Positions 34,113 to 40,674 of a stretch of 42,941 bases of DNA are shown in pieces. Position 1 is the first letter of the stretch, and each line of letters starts with the position of its first letter. Source of the stretch: an uncultured Eubacteriales bacterium (GTDB taxonomy: Bacteria > Bacillota > Clostridia > Oscillospirales > Oscillospiraceae); the NCBI GenBank assembly GCA_900548625.1, contig URLO01000012.1, positions 1 through 42,941 on the forward strand, given 5' to 3'. The notes under the pieces are model-generated. The model saw only the letters and a program-made list of their open reading frames with translations, ran no database searches and was not told the origin of the DNA. The translations under genes were made by a program, and so were the position numbers.

Positions 34113-34817
34113 ATGGAAAAGAGCATCGGCATCCTCGGCGGCATGGGGCCGCTGGCAACGGCGGATCTTCTGCGGAAGATCGTTCTTTTGACCAAGGCGG
34201 AGAAGGACGGCGACCACGTTCGCGTGTTCATCGACGACAATCCGCGCATCCCGGACCGCACGGCGGCCATTCTTGCGGGCGGCGAAAACCCGCTGCCGCA
34301 GATGACGGATTCGCTGGAAAAGCTCGAAAAATGCGGCGCGAGCTGCATCATCATGCCCTGCAACACGGCGCACTATTTCCTGCCGGAGCTGCAAAAAAGG
34401 ACAAAAACACCGTTTATCAGCATGCTGGAAGCGACGGCGAAGGCGTGCGCCGCGCGCTATCCCGGAAAGACGGCGGCGGTGCTCGCCACGCGCGGAACAC
34501 TGGCGACGGGGCTGTACGAGGAAGCGCTGGCGGCGGAGCATGTGCCGCATCTGATCCCGGATGAGTCGGAAAAGGATGCGCTGATGCACCTGATCTACGA
34601 TGTGGTCAAGGCCTCAAAGCCGCTCATGCCGGAGCAGGCGCACTGGGAGGCGCTTCTGCGCGGCCTTCGCGCAAAGGGCGCGGACTATTTCATCCTCGGC
34701 TGCACGGAGCTGCCCATCGTGGCACAGGAGCTTCCGCAGGCAGGGCCGTTCGTCGATCCGACGGCGGAGCTTGCACGCGCAGCCATCCGTTTCTGCGGAT
34801 ACGAGACGATGGAGTGA
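34113..34817 (+). CDS. Aspartate/glutamate racemase-family protein
   Basis: A 234-residue cofactor-independent racemase. It starts KSIGILGGMGPLATADL, the classic N-terminus of the YgeA/aspartate racemase subgroup, and has the two catalytic cysteines in IIMPCNTAHY and FILGCTELP. It would interconvert D- and L-aspartate or related amino acids. The ATG at 34113 is eight bases after AAAGGAG; an in-frame GTG three codons earlier overlaps the ribosome site and was rejected. It stands 73 bp after the Cof gene and may be co-transcribed. Confidence 0.9.
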   Translation: MEKSIGILGGMGPLATADLLRKIVLLTKAEKDGDHVRVFIDDNPRIPDRTAAILAGGENPLPQMTDSLEKLEKCGASCIIMPCNTAHYFLPELQKRTKTPFISMLEATAKACAARYPGKTAAVLATRGTLATGLYEEALAAEHVPHLIPDESEKDALMHLIYDVVKASKPLMPEQAHWEALLRGLRAKGADYFILGCTELPIVAQELPQAGPFVDPTAELARAAIRFCGYETME

Positions 34818-34860
34818 GTTGAATTTCGTCAAAATGACACAATTGAGATTGGACTTGTAG

Positions 34861-35136
34861 TGCATCGGCGTGGATCTGAACTTCAGTCAGATGGTCATGA
34901 TCGTCGTCACGGCAACGCTCGCCTCCATCGGCACCGCCGGTACCTCCGGCGCCGGCATGATCATGCTGGCGATGGTCCTCGAGTCCGTCGGCATCGACCC
35001 GACCTACATCGGCCTGATCTACGGCATTGACCGTCTGTTCGACATGGGCCGTACTTCCCTGAACGTCATCGGCGACGCCTCCTGTGCCGTCTGCGTCAAC
35101 CACTGGGAAGGCCGTACTGCCAATGTGAAGCAGTAA
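34861..35136 (+). pseudogene. C-terminal remnant of a dicarboxylate/amino-acid:cation symporter
   Basis: The frame reads C-I-G-V-DLNFSQMVMIVVTATLAS, then GTAGTSGAGMIMLAMVLESV and YGIDRLFDMGRTSLNVIGDA: the HP2 hairpin and TM8 substrate-binding helix of SDF (GltP/DctA) symporters, with a natural C-terminus. The preceding 300 or more residues are absent; a TAG stands directly before the first homologous codon, and there is no ribosome site at the GTG or ATG options. A deletion has removed most of the gene, probably between the racemase and this point. Not expected to work. Confidence 0.8.
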
Positions 35137-35166
35137 GAAAACGGTAAATAATTGTGCATAACTCCC

Positions 35167-35197
35167 AAATACCCGCCGCTTTTTGCGGCGGGTATTT
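35167..35197 (+). terminator. Intrinsic terminator after the symporter remnant
   Basis: AAATACCCGCCGC (35167-35179) and GCGGCGGGTATTT (35185-35197) form a perfect 13-bp stem with a T5 loop. It would have ended the original symporter transcript and now ends the racemase unit. Confidence 0.85.
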
Positions 35198-35204
35198 ATT
35201 ATAC

Positions 35205-35233
35205 TTGCCTTTTCAAATTGGAAATGGTATACT
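35205..35233 (+). promoter_or_regulatory. SigA promoter of the aminotransferase gene
   Basis: TTGCCT (35205-35210), an exact 17-bp spacer ending in TGG, and TATACT (35228-35233), 56 bp before the start codon. Confidence 0.75.
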
Positions 35234-35289
35234 AAACTCAGAAATCTGCGAAAGCGGAAAGAAAACACAAAAGGGAAAGGTGCAATAAA

Positions 35290-36567
35290 ATGAGCGCTGC
35301 TTACAAAGATCGTACCACGGAAGAACTGAAACAGGAATATGCCGCCGTTAAGACGGAATTTGAAGCGCTGAAAGCGAAGAATCTGAAGCTCAACATGGCA
35401 CGCGGCAAGCCCGGCCGTGAACAGCTTGACCTTGTATCCGATATTCTGACGGTTCTGGCAAAGCCGGAGGACTGTGTTGTTGACGGTGTGGACGCGCGCA
35501 ATTACGGCGAGCTGACCGGCCTGAAGTGTGCCAAGGAGTTCTGGGCGGATATGCTCGGCTGCAAGCCGGAGGAATGCTTCGTCGGCGGCAATGCCTCGCT
35601 TACGCTGATGTTTGACACCATCACCAAGGGCTACACGCACGGCATGCTGCATTCGGAAAAGCCGTGGTGCAAGCTGGACACCGTCAAGTGGCTGTGCCCC
35701 GCACCCGGTTATGACCGCCACTTCAAGATCACGGAGGCGTATGGCTTCGAGATGATCACCATTCCCATGACCGCCACCGGCCCCGATATGGATATGATCG
35801 AGGATCTGGTCAAGGATCCGGCTGTCAAGGGCATCTGGTGCGTGCCGAAGTACTCCAATCCCGACGGCATCATCTATTCGGATGAGACCATCCACCGCCT
35901 CGCCGCGCTCAAGCCCGCTGCGCCGGACTTCACCATCATGTGGGATAACGCCTACTGCGTGCATGAGTTTGACGGCGACTTTGTCCCGTTTGAAGACATC
36001 CTGACGCTCTGCCGTGAGGCGGGCAACCCGGACATGGTCTATGAGTTCGCATCCACGTCCAAGATCACGCTGCCCGGCGCCGGCTTCTCCGTTATGGCTA
36101 CGTCCGAGGCCAACCAGGCCTATATGCAGAAGCTGCTGACCGTGCAGACCATTTCCTATGACAAGGTCAACTCCCTGCGTCATGTGCGCTACCTTAAGAA
36201 TAAGGCACATACGATCGAGCTGATGAAGAAGCACGCTGAGATCCTGAACCCGAAGTTCCAGTGCGTGCTGCGCCACCTCGACGAGCAGATCGCGCCGCTC
36301 GGCATTGCGCAGTGGCGTCATCCGAAGGGCGGCTACTTTGTCTCCTGCAACACGGCTCCGGGCCTTGCCAAGCGCACGCTGGCGCTCTGCAAGGAGGCGG
36401 GCGTCGTCATGACCGGCGCAGGCGCAACGTTCCCGTACGGAAAGGACCCGCAGGACTCCAACATCCGCATCGCGCCGTCCCTGCCGCCCGTGGCAGAGCT
36501 GGAGCAGGCAATGGAGATCTTCTGCACGAGCATGAAGCTCGCCGCATTGGAGCAGCTCCTCGCCTGA
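35290..36567 (+). CDS. Aspartate aminotransferase, subgroup Ic (PF12897-type)
   Basis: A 425-residue PLP-dependent fold type I aminotransferase. The N-terminal LKLNMARGKPGREQLDL, the segment VGGNASLTLMFDT and CPAPGYDRHF match the unusual Ic subgroup of aspartate aminotransferases known from Corynebacterium and many Firmicutes. The PLP lysine lies in FASTSKITLPGAG, and MWDNAYCVHE provides the Asp and Tyr that hold the cofactor. It transfers the amino group from aspartate to 2-oxoglutarate. Own promoter. The mobile region begins within about 60 bp of its stop. Confidence 0.93.
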   Translation: MSAAYKDRTTEELKQEYAAVKTEFEALKAKNLKLNMARGKPGREQLDLVSDILTVLAKPEDCVVDGVDARNYGELTGLKCAKEFWADMLGCKPEECFVGGNASLTLMFDTITKGYTHGMLHSEKPWCKLDTVKWLCPAPGYDRHFKITEAYGFEMITIPMTATGPDMDMIEDLVKDPAVKGIWCVPKYSNPDGIIYSDETIHRLAALKPAAPDFTIMWDNAYCVHEFDGDFVPFEDILTLCREAGNPDMVYEFASTSKITLPGAGFSVMATSEANQAYMQKLLTVQTISYDKVNSLRHVRYLKNKAHTIELMKKHAEILNPKFQCVLRHLDEQIAPLGIAQWRHPKGGYFVSCNTAPGLAKRTLALCKEAGVVMTGAGATFPYGKDPQDSNIRIAPSLPPVAELEQAMEIFCTSMKLAALEQLLA

Positions 36568-36635
36568 AAATAAGATAAAAAGACAAAAGGAGGGCGTAGG
36601 CCCTCTGCTGGTAAGACAGTAAAATTCAAATTTCG

Positions 36636-36668
36636 TGGAACAGGCATGATTTCGGTCATGCCTGTTCC
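36636..36668 (-). terminator. Hairpin at the end of the recombinase relic
   Basis: GGAACAGGCATGA and TCATGCCTGTTCC form a perfect 13-bp stem. The stop codon of the relic lies inside it, and the tail on the minus strand is only moderately T-rich (ACGAAATTTGAATTTT). Confidence 0.6.
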
Positions 36669-36876
36669 GCTTTTAGCAGCCCATCCACGGGAATATAGCC
36701 CACAAGGTCGTACTCGATATGTACCTTCTGCCTGCGCTTGCCGCTGGACTTGTCAGGTGCTTCCACATAGACCGCCTTGACAAGCTCTCTGAGGGCATAG
36801 GGCGTCAGCTCCGTGAGGGTGCTGTTCCTCTCTTTATTCGCTGAACAAACTGCTCTATATTCTCTGCCTGTTGTTG
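36656..36876 (-). pseudogene. 3' end of a DUF4368 large serine recombinase, frameshifted
   Basis: The minus strand reads QQQAENIEQFVQRIK, then, after a two-base shift caused by a duplicated AG near 36828-36833, NSTLTELTPYALRELVKAV and APDKSSGKRRQKVHIEYDLV, ending LLKAEQA. This is the DUF4368 tail found in recombinases of Firmicutes integrative elements. The catalytic part is missing. It directly follows a mobC fragment, so both are scars of an older element. Confidence 0.75.
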
Positions 36877-37110
36877 GAAAGTGAAGTAAGGATTTTTCGG
36901 ATTCCCTCATAGATTTCTTCCTGGTTCTTTTTGATTTCCTCAATATCTGTTTCGTAAATATTGCCGGTGGAATTGACACGCTTGGCAATTTGGTTTTCGC
37001 TGTTGGAGATGCTTTTCATTCTGAGTGTCAGCTCACGGAGTTCGGGCATATCCAATTTCACAACGTATCCGTCGATTACCATTTTGCGGATATAGGCACT
37101 CATGTTTACA
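36855..37110 (-). pseudogene. mobC (mobilisation relaxosome protein) fragment
   Basis: From about 37110 the minus strand reads NMSAYIRKMVIDGYVVKLDM, then LRELTLRMKSISNSENQIAK, typical of MobC/BacMob proteins that bind oriT with the relaxase. The N-terminal DNA-binding ribbon is missing: upstream sequence is the terminator of the intact recombinase. The C-terminus runs out at the joint with the recombinase relic. The frame is still open but lacks a sensible start. Confidence 0.7.
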
Positions 37111-37116
37111 TCGCTT

Positions 37117-37140
37117 GACAAGGGCACACAGCCCTTTGTC
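37117..37140 (-). terminator. Terminator-like hairpin after the serine recombinase
   Basis: GACAAAGGGC / GCCCTTGTC (minus strand) forms a 9-10 bp stem 23 bp past the recombinase stop. The T run is weak. It also lies at the junction between the intact element and the mobC relic. Confidence 0.5.
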
Positions 37141-37162
37141 GTGTGCGATGGATAAGTAAAAG

Positions 37163-38668
37163 TCAAATTTTCCACTCAATCGAAACGTGTTCGTCGGTTG
37201 CGCGGATCTGTGAGATCAGGCCGTCGGCAACCTGCCGCCTGTCCTCGAAGTCAATTTCTTCCCATTGGTTCAGGTAGACCGACAACCGCTCAATCTGTTC
37301 CGGGGACATGGTTTCCGCTGACAGCGCCGCGATCTCTTTTGTCAGGGCTTGGCGGCGTGTGTCCAGCTCCTCGATTTTGCTGTTGGCATAGGACAGCAGC
37401 ACCGCATTAGCCCCGGTCAAAGTATTCAGCAGCTTTTCAATCTCGTCCTCCACGCGGGCAAGCTCCATGTTCAGCGCGGTCAATTTGGGATTGACCGTTT
37501 CTCGCTTTGCCGTCAGCGTCTGGAACTCAGACAGCTTCTTGACCATCTCGCCGTACAGAAACCTTTCAAATTCCCGTGTGCGGAGCGTCCCGCAGCCGTC
37601 ACAGCTTTTACTGTCAGCCCGCTTGGAGCAGCGGAGATACTGAACACCTGTTGGATTGCCGACGCTCATAAGCGCGTACCCGCAGCGGCCACACTTGACC
37701 TTTCCGGCAAGCCATGTGTTCTTTGCCTTGCGCCCGCCTTGGAACGTCTTGTTTGCCATGAGCTTTTTCCGGCAGCGCAGCCATGTATCAGACGATACCA
37801 GCCCCTCGCTGGGAGCCAGAACAAGTATCTGATCTTTCAGGTGCTTGTTTTTTCTTTCTTGCACGTCCCGGCCCTGATAGAGATAGCAGCCGTTTGTCCC
37901 GGCAAAATCTGTGGCTTCATTGACTACCACCGTACCCTGGCTTTTGAAGAACTCGTACATATCGAGGTCAGCCTGTGCGTAAATGGGGTTTCTCAAAAGT
38001 TGGGAGATAAAGCCCCGTTTCATTTCCTTGCCGTAGATCAGGATGCCCTCGTCGGCAAAGTAACGGGCAATGTCCCCGAAAGAAATTCCGGGCTGAGAGT
38101 ACATTTCAAACATCAGCTTTGCAATATCTGCCGTTTCCGGGTCAGGCTTCATCATTTTTGTGCGGATGCCCTCAATGGTGGTCGGCTCCAGTTGGAAGCC
38201 GTAGGGGGCCGCGCCGCTCATGTGAAAACCGTGCTGGCAGCGGGAATAGTAGGCATCGGTCACGCGCTTCTGGATGGTTTCACGTTCAAGCTGGGCGAAC
38301 ACAATGCAGATATTCAGCATGGCCCGCCCCATCGGGGTGGACGTGTCAAACTTTTCCGTGGAAGATACGAACTCAACATTGTATTCCTGAAAAGTTTCCA
38401 TCATGGTTGCGAAGTCCAGAATGGAACGGCTGATACGATCCAGCTTGTAGACCACCACGCGCTTGATCAGGCCCCGGCGAATATCGGCCATCATTTCTTG
38501 GAACTTGGGCCTGTCGGTATTCTTGCCGGAATAGCCCTTGTCGGTGTACTTGCGGAAATTGCCTCCTCTCAATTCATACTTGCAGAACTCAATCTGGCTT
38601 TCAATGCTGATACTGTCCTTGCGGTCAACGGACTGTCTGCCATAAATGGCATCTTCACGAATAATCAT
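37163..38668 (-). CDS. Large serine recombinase (integrase of the mobile element)
   Basis: A 501-residue serine integrase. The catalytic domain starts DAIYGRQSVDRKDSISIESQ with the nucleophilic Ser at about 13, followed by DKGYSGKNTDRPKFQEMM and VVYKLDRISRS. The recombinase domain includes GAAPYGFQLEP. A zinc ribbon has KCGRCGYALM and later CSKRADSKSCDGC, and a coiled-coil insertion (LARVEDEIEKLLNTL) is as in TndX/TnpX-type enzymes. It would excise and insert the element at a short core. Translation seems controlled: AAAGGAG lies six bases before the ATG but is buried in a 12-bp stem (38668-38700). It appears full length, unlike the relic next to it. Confidence 0.95.
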   Translation of the reverse strand: MIIREDAIYGRQSVDRKDSISIESQIEFCKYELRGGNFRKYTDKGYSGKNTDRPKFQEMMADIRRGLIKRVVVYKLDRISRSILDFATMMETFQEYNVEFVSSTEKFDTSTPMGRAMLNICIVFAQLERETIQKRVTDAYYSRCQHGFHMSGAAPYGFQLEPTTIEGIRTKMMKPDPETADIAKLMFEMYSQPGISFGDIARYFADEGILIYGKEMKRGFISQLLRNPIYAQADLDMYEFFKSQGTVVVNEATDFAGTNGCYLYQGRDVQERKNKHLKDQILVLAPSEGLVSSDTWLRCRKKLMANKTFQGGRKAKNTWLAGKVKCGRCGYALMSVGNPTGVQYLRCSKRADSKSCDGCGTLRTREFERFLYGEMVKKLSEFQTLTAKRETVNPKLTALNMELARVEDEIEKLLNTLTGANAVLLSYANSKIEELDTRRQALTKEIAALSAETMSPEQIERLSVYLNQWEEIDFEDRRQVADGLISQIRATDEHVSIEWKI

Positions 38669-38700
38669 TTGGTGCTCCTTTCCGTGTAGGAGCTACCAAA
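38668..38700 (-). promoter_or_regulatory. Hairpin hiding the recombinase ribosome site
   Basis: The minus-strand leader reads TTTGGT-A-GCTCCT, an 8-nt loop, then AGGAGC-ACCAAA, where the last A is the first base of the start codon. Twelve pairs with one bulged A cover the whole ribosome site. Confidence 0.75.
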
Positions 38701-38712
38701 CCTTACACCTAT

Positions 38713-38741
38713 ATTATACCTCTGGCAGCCCCGCATCTCAA
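38713..38741 (-). promoter_or_regulatory. SigA promoter directly before the recombinase
   Basis: TTGAGA (38741-38736), an exact 17-bp spacer and TATAAT (38718-38713). The start point would fall near 38706, a few bases before the hairpin, so this transcript has a leader consisting almost only of the hairpin. Confidence 0.75.
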
Positions 38742-38753
38742 GGATGTCCCGCA

Positions 38754-38942
38754 TTAGTGCATCTGCGCCCGTCCCGGCGCATACTTCACAAAGACCTCAT
38801 ACAGACAGCTTTCAATTTCACGCTTGCGCTTATCCCGTGCTCGGGGAGAGAGCATCGGGGTCAGGTTTTCCACGGTGATGGATTTGCCCTGAAAAGACGC
38901 GGTTTTGACTTCCTTGTGATAGCCGACTCTTGCCTCCGTCAT
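38754..38942 (-). CDS. Small mobile-element protein (62 aa), possible recombination/regulatory factor
   Basis: A 62-residue basic protein starting MTEARVGYHKEVKTASF, with AGGAGG seven bases before the ATG. After a short beta-like segment (GKSITVENLTPML) comes an Arg/Lys-rich helix (SPRARDKRKREIESCLYEVF). Its place between the sigma-like gene and the recombinase is where Tn916-type elements encode Xis or Orf8 and Tn4451-type elements encode TnpW-like peptides. I cannot assign it to a family. It may also regulate the hairpin-locked recombinase. Confidence 0.6.
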   Translation of the reverse strand: MTEARVGYHKEVKTASFQGKSITVENLTPMLSPRARDKRKREIESCLYEVFVKYAPGRAQMH

Positions 38943-39013
38943 CTGAAAACCTCCTATAACAATCAGCGGTGTGAATAGATTTGATGGTTTCCCGTTGTCC
39001 GTGGGGAAACGTG

Positions 39014-39041
39014 AAAGGACGGCACAAAAGCGCCGTCCTTT
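39014..39041 (-). terminator. Terminator-like hairpin in the element leader
   Basis: AAAGGACGGC (39014-39023) pairs with GCCGTCCTTT (39032-39041); the loop is GCTTTTGT-like on the minus strand. Confidence 0.6.
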
Positions 39042-39054
39042 GACCTTGCCCCAC

Positions 39055-39079
39055 CTCTGGCCACGATGACCAGAAGCAG
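39055..39079. repeat. 25-bp dyad, copy 1
   Basis: CTCTGGCCAC-GA-TGACCAGAAG then CAG: a hyphenated inverted repeat (CTCTGG/CCAGAA arms) that matches the copy at 40071-40095 at all but two central positions. It lies 112 bp upstream of the 62-residue gene. Confidence 0.7.
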
Positions 39080-39114
39080 CGGGACAGTTGTTTTCCGTTT
39101 CAATCCACAAAAGA

Positions 39115-39179
39115 GGGAGCCGCCGCGCCGGAATGGTTTGGGCTGTCATAAGACAGAAAGACCCGGTTTGACGGCTCCC
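39115..39179 (-). terminator. Branched attenuator-like stem in the element leader
   Basis: On the minus strand GGGAGCCG (39179-39172) pairs with CGGCTCCC (39122-39115), enclosing ACCGG/CCGG-type and CTGTC-TTAT-GACAG stems, and is followed by TCTTTTGT. Confidence 0.6.
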
Positions 39180-39346
39180 TGTATGATTGTTGTGTGCCGT
39201 ATTTGCCACGCATCCCCGGCACGGGGAGTATTCCAGACCGCCGATGGCTTCGGCTGCATAGCCCCACAGCACCGCTGCCCGTGGAGGGCTGGCGCATACC
39301 GCAGGGACTCCCCCTCAAGTCTGTGGGAGGGCGTGAGCAAGTTTCA

Positions 39347-39463
39347 TTATCCTCCGCGCTGTCCTCGCGCCCGGTTTGCCAGCACCGGGTCAAAGGCTGC
39401 GTTGATCGCTCGGCCAGCTTGTCCATCACCTCCTGAACTGGCTGTCGTGGCGGCGCACCTTAC
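39347..39463 (-). pseudogene. Possible frameshifted C-terminal tail of a lost element gene
   Basis: One frame reads GAPPRQPVQEVMDKLAER; restoring one base at about 39407 continues INAAFDPVLANRARGQRGG to a TAA at 39349-39347. The restored tail looks protein-like, whereas the actual frame degenerates. The parent gene is unknown. Weak evidence. Confidence 0.3.
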
Positions 39464-39573
39464 GTCGCTATCACGCGGATTTCGTATCGGGAATACTGTC
39501 TATTCAGTTTTCAAGGCGAGGAAGAAAACTCCTCTCACCTATCAGGAGGTTTCGGGGGCAAATGTACTCCCTC

Positions 39574-39993
39574 TTACAGAGATTTTTTCAAAATATTTTT
39601 CATAGCGGCCAGCCCGCGCTCAATGGAGCAGCAGATGCGGCTCCGGCCAACGCCCTCGGCTGCCGCGATCTCGGCCTTGCTCATGCCGAGAAGATAGTGC
39701 TGGTACACACGCCGGGCCTGCGTGGGCGGGAGCTGGGCCAGCGCGTCATAGAGGGCAAAGGTGGTTTCCCGCGCCTCAATGTACTCGTCCGGGGTCAGGG
39801 GCTGGCGGAGCACGTCGGCCTCAAAGCCGGGATCGGTGTCCAGCGAGCACTCGCCATTTCTGCGCTTCTGCCGCTTGTAGCTGTCGCACAGGCGGCCTCC
39901 CATAGAGAGGGTGGCGGCGATCTCGTCCGAAACTTCCAGCATCACATTTTCGGTCATATAGGGGTAATACCGTTTCAGGTTGATAGTCGTCAT
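39574..39993 (-). CDS. Sigma-70-like regulator of a Tn916-type element (Orf7-like)
   Basis: A 139-residue protein beginning MTTINLKRYYPYMTENVMLE, with GGAGG six bases before the ATG. The middle is acidic (DTDPGFEADVLRQPLTPDEYI). The C-terminus carries a region-4-type helix-turn-helix (RRVYQHYLLGMSKAEIAAAE, then GVGRSRICCSIERGL). Such short sigma-like proteins are standard in Tn916/Tn1549-type elements, where they promote expression of transfer or excision genes. One copy of the dyad repeat lies about 80 bp upstream. Confidence 0.85.
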   Translation of the reverse strand: MTTINLKRYYPYMTENVMLEVSDEIAATLSMGGRLCDSYKRQKRRNGECSLDTDPGFEADVLRQPLTPDEYIEARETTFALYDALAQLPPTQARRVYQHYLLGMSKAEIAAAEGVGRSRICCSIERGLAAMKNILKKSL

Positions 39994-40070
39994 AATTGTC
40001 CTCCATTTCAAAAGGTGGTTGGTGAGTGCGGATTGAAATGGAGAACAGGCGGCCCCCGGCACCTTGGAGC

Positions 40071-40095
40071 CTCTGGCCACCGTGACCAGAAGCAG
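40071..40095. repeat. 25-bp dyad, copy 2
   Basis: CTCTGGCCAC-CG-TGACCAGAAG then CAG, nearly identical to copy 1 and 1016 bp away. It lies 78 bp upstream of the sigma-like gene, in the same orientation as copy 1 relative to its downstream gene. Confidence 0.7.
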
Positions 40096-40103
40096 GGGCA
40101 TAT

Positions 40104-40138
40104 AAAAACGCCCGCACAGCAGGACGCTATACGGGCGC
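40104..40138 (-). terminator. Terminator or attenuator upstream of the sigma-like gene
   Basis: On the minus strand CGCCCG and CGGGCG arms (40137-40132 with 40114-40109) are followed by TTTTTATA. Confidence 0.6.
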
Positions 40139-40258
40139 AAGCAAGTAAAGTTCTTATTGCATGATATTTAATTTCACATCCAAAGCCGGACTGCTCCGAT
40201 GGAGGGGCTATGCTTTTTTTAGCTGGTGCAGATCATGGGCGCTGTGAAAAAACAAAAT

Positions 40259-40294
40259 GGACACGGCGATACCTCCTCGGACACCGCCGTATCC
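40259..40294. repeat. Intergenic hairpin
   Basis: GGA-ACGGCG type arms (40259-40268) pair with CGCCGT-TCC (40285-40294). Part of the 500-bp gap (39994-40500), which holds no convincing gene. Confidence 0.5.
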
Positions 40295-40350
40295 TTAAAA
40301 AAGGGCGACTTTATCACACCCTCCGTAAATCCTTTTTTTCAAAAGGAAAA

Positions 40351-40384
40351 CGGCGGCTTGAAATACAATATTTCAAAACCGCCG
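40351..40384. repeat. Intergenic palindrome
   Basis: CGGCGG and TTGAAATA (40351-40365) pair with TATTTCAA and CCGCCG (40369-40384) around a 3-nt loop, with a small internal loop. Confidence 0.6.
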
Positions 40385-40447
40385 CTTTGCGCCGCAAGGC
40401 CGATTGCAACGGTCTTGTTGTGATACCAGCGCAGAGTGCTATCAAAG

Positions 40448-40494
40448 GAAAAAAGCCGATAAACCGTGTGCCTGTTGACAACGGGTTATCGGCT
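40448..40494 (-). terminator. Intrinsic terminator of the KTR gene
   Basis: AGCCGATAA and TTATCGGCT arms (minus strand) are followed by TTTTTTCC; the hairpin starts 6 bp past the stop. Confidence 0.8.
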
Positions 40495-40500
40495 CTGCGT

Positions 40501-40674
40501 CTATGCGTCTGGCTCTTTGATAACTGTCGTATGAAATTGTTTTACATTGATGACGGTTTCCCGCCTACACTTTGGACAGTAAAGCGGAAAATTTTCGAGC
40601 ACTGTATCGGGGCGAATTTTTGTACGCGTTTTGTTCTTGCAAATAGGACAGAGAATCCAATCAGTAGCCTTCAT
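40501..40674 (-). CDS. Cysteine-rich KTR domain protein
   Basis: A 57-residue zinc-ribbon-like protein: MKATDWILCPICKNKTRTKI with CPIC, the KTR motif, then LYCPKC as the second Cys pair, ending VIKEPDA. Such proteins are a common small cargo of Tn916-type elements, next to tetracycline-resistance genes (Orf6 position). Its start lies inside the end of the anti-sigma gene (14-bp overlap), so it is translated from the same mRNA. The function is unknown; nucleic-acid binding is plausible. Confidence 0.88.
   Translation of the reverse strand: MKATDWILCPICKNKTRTKIRPDTVLENFPLYCPKCRRETVINVKQFHTTVIKEPDA

Larger units (their letters stand above)
38943..39573 (-). other. 630-bp structured leader between sigma-like gene and small protein
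   Basis: No gene is convincing here; the longer open frames lack family-like sequence. Instead it holds at least two terminator-like stems on the minus strand (39115-39179 and 39014-39041), one copy of the 25-bp dyad (39055-39079) and a broken coding tail (39347-39463). It is probably transcribed as one long RNA and attenuated before the recombination genes. Confidence 0.55.

Noticed and set aside
36590..36605. GAGGGC-GTAG-GCCCTC as terminator of the aminotransferase
   Set aside because: The stem is only six pairs and no T run follows. It could equally belong to the element end. Not listed as a feature.
38754..39272. 172-codon open frame extending the 62-residue protein upstream
   Set aside because: A strong AGGAGG ribosome site precedes the internal ATG at 38942. 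The upstream part runs through a terminator-like stem and one dyad copy and has a biased, non-protein-like composition.
39100..39429. 109-codon minus-strand frame with AGGAGG before its ATG
   Set aside because: The spacing is only two bases, the sequence after the frameshift at about 39407 looks random, and the frame crosses the branched stem at 39115-39179.
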